Assembly (NCBI GenBank): GCA_015520865.1
Contig: WAPE01000079.1
Coordinates: 1-11,986 of the forward strand
Direction of reading: 5' to 3'
From: Candidatus Iainarchaeum sp.
GTDB taxonomy: Archaea; Iainarchaeota; Iainarchaeia; JAADDC01
DNA length: 11,986 nucleotides
Part shown: positions 11,723-11,986 of the stretch, piece by piece
Layout: the number at the start of each line of letters is the position of its first letter
How positions within the stretch are numbered: the first letter of the stretch is position 1
Made by a program: the position numbers and the translations under genes
Notes under the pieces: model-generated
Told to the model about the DNA's origin: nothing
The model's input: the letters and a program-made list of their open reading frames with translations, nothing else
Database searches by the model: none

Positions 11723-11986
11723 TTAGGGATGGATCTCGAACTTGACTGTTTTCTCTAGTCCTTCTTTCTTCAGCCTTTCGTGGAGCTCTTCTCCGTGACG
11801 GAACGGATTTTCCGATTCGGGGATCCTTATCTTTATTCCCTTCGTCTTCTCTACCTTTTCTTCGTCTGGGTACCCTGCGCGGACCATACTGATATAGGCA
11901 ATTGCTGCCCTCACAGCTTCTTTCTTCCCTTTCCTCATTAGTTCAAGAACAGGCCTCATATCTCGCTTTTTGGCAGCCTCTGCAAT
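11723..11986 (-). CDS. Unrecognised protein, C-terminal part (5' end outside window)
   Basis: The frame stays open to the right edge (IAEAAKKRD precedes the internal Met at 11959), so this is probably the last 87 residues of a longer gene and not an independent 78-aa protein. The visible part is charged and helical (LELMRKGKKEAVRAAIAYISMVRAG) and ends with a short extended section, GIKIRIPESENPFRHG..., and KTVKFEIHP. I see no motif that names a family. Its stop codon is directly adjacent to that of the convergent gene at 11722. Confidence 0.6.
   Translation of the reverse strand: MAEAAKKRDMRPVLELMRKGKKEAVRAAIAYISMVRAGYPDEEKVEKTKGIKIRIPESENPFRHGEELHERLKKEGLEKTVKFEIHP

Noticed and set aside
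1..11986. CRISPR arrays, tRNA or rRNA genes, insertion sequences, phage genes
   Set aside because: I saw no regularly spaced direct repeats, no tRNA cloverleaf-like segment in the short intergenic gaps, no transposase or integrase motifs, and coding is nearly continuous with core metabolic genes.

Overview
The window reads as a gene-dense chromosomal segment of an archaeon, most likely an anaerobic or hyperthermophilic euryarchaeote with Thermococcales-like proteins. The evidence is an LrpA-like Lrp/AsnC regulator, an AGOG-type 8-oxoguanine glycosylase, a neelaredoxin-type superoxide reductase, an archaeal C46/C205/C211 peroxiredoxin, the archaeal modified mevalonate trio (aconitase X large and small subunits plus a UbiD decarboxylase), and TATA boxes 25-30 nt upstream of start codons. 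The exact lineage cannot be fixed from this sequence. I see no tRNA, rRNA, CRISPR array, insertion sequence or phage gene.

Region 1 (1-1607): the C-terminal end of a radical SAM/SPASM protein on + converges, with a short overlap, on a SplB-like radical SAM gene on -. That gene is divergent, across only 33 bp, from an unrecognised helical 160-aa protein on +.

Region 2 (1613-3474): an oxidative-stress operon on the - strand contains peroxiredoxin, an EncFtn-like ferritin, superoxide reductase and a putative 11-codon lysine-rich micro-ORF with a strong ribosome binding site. It is divergent from an LrpA-like regulator. Their shared 62-bp control region holds a near-symmetric TATA box and a perfect 10-bp palindrome.

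Region 3 (3495-5534): a + strand group made of a nucleoside-phosphorylase-family protein, AGOG glycosylase and a Nudix hydrolase. This is a plausible clean-up set for oxidised bases and nucleotides, next to the oxidant-scavenging operon.

Region 4 (5535-11196): a long - strand series, in transcription order: a UPF0104/LPG-synthase-TM flippase-like membrane protein, a GT4 glycosyltransferase, a NodB-type polysaccharide deacetylase, the UbiD decarboxylase, and aconitase X large then small subunits. The last three are the phosphomevalonate dehydratase and anhydromevalonate phosphate decarboxylase of the archaeal mevalonate pathway, which supplies isopentenyl phosphate for isoprenoid lipids. The first three look like lipid-linked or cell-surface glycan assembly.

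Region 5 (11282-11986): a small nucleoside 2-deoxyribosyltransferase-like protein on + abuts, stop to stop, the 3' end of an unrecognised gene on - that runs off the window.

Genes at the head of transcription units mostly have a TATA-like box 25-30 nt before the start codon and no Shine-Dalgarno motif, which suggests leaderless mRNAs. Most genes inside the operons overlap the gene before them or carry a GGAGGTG-type ribosome binding site.
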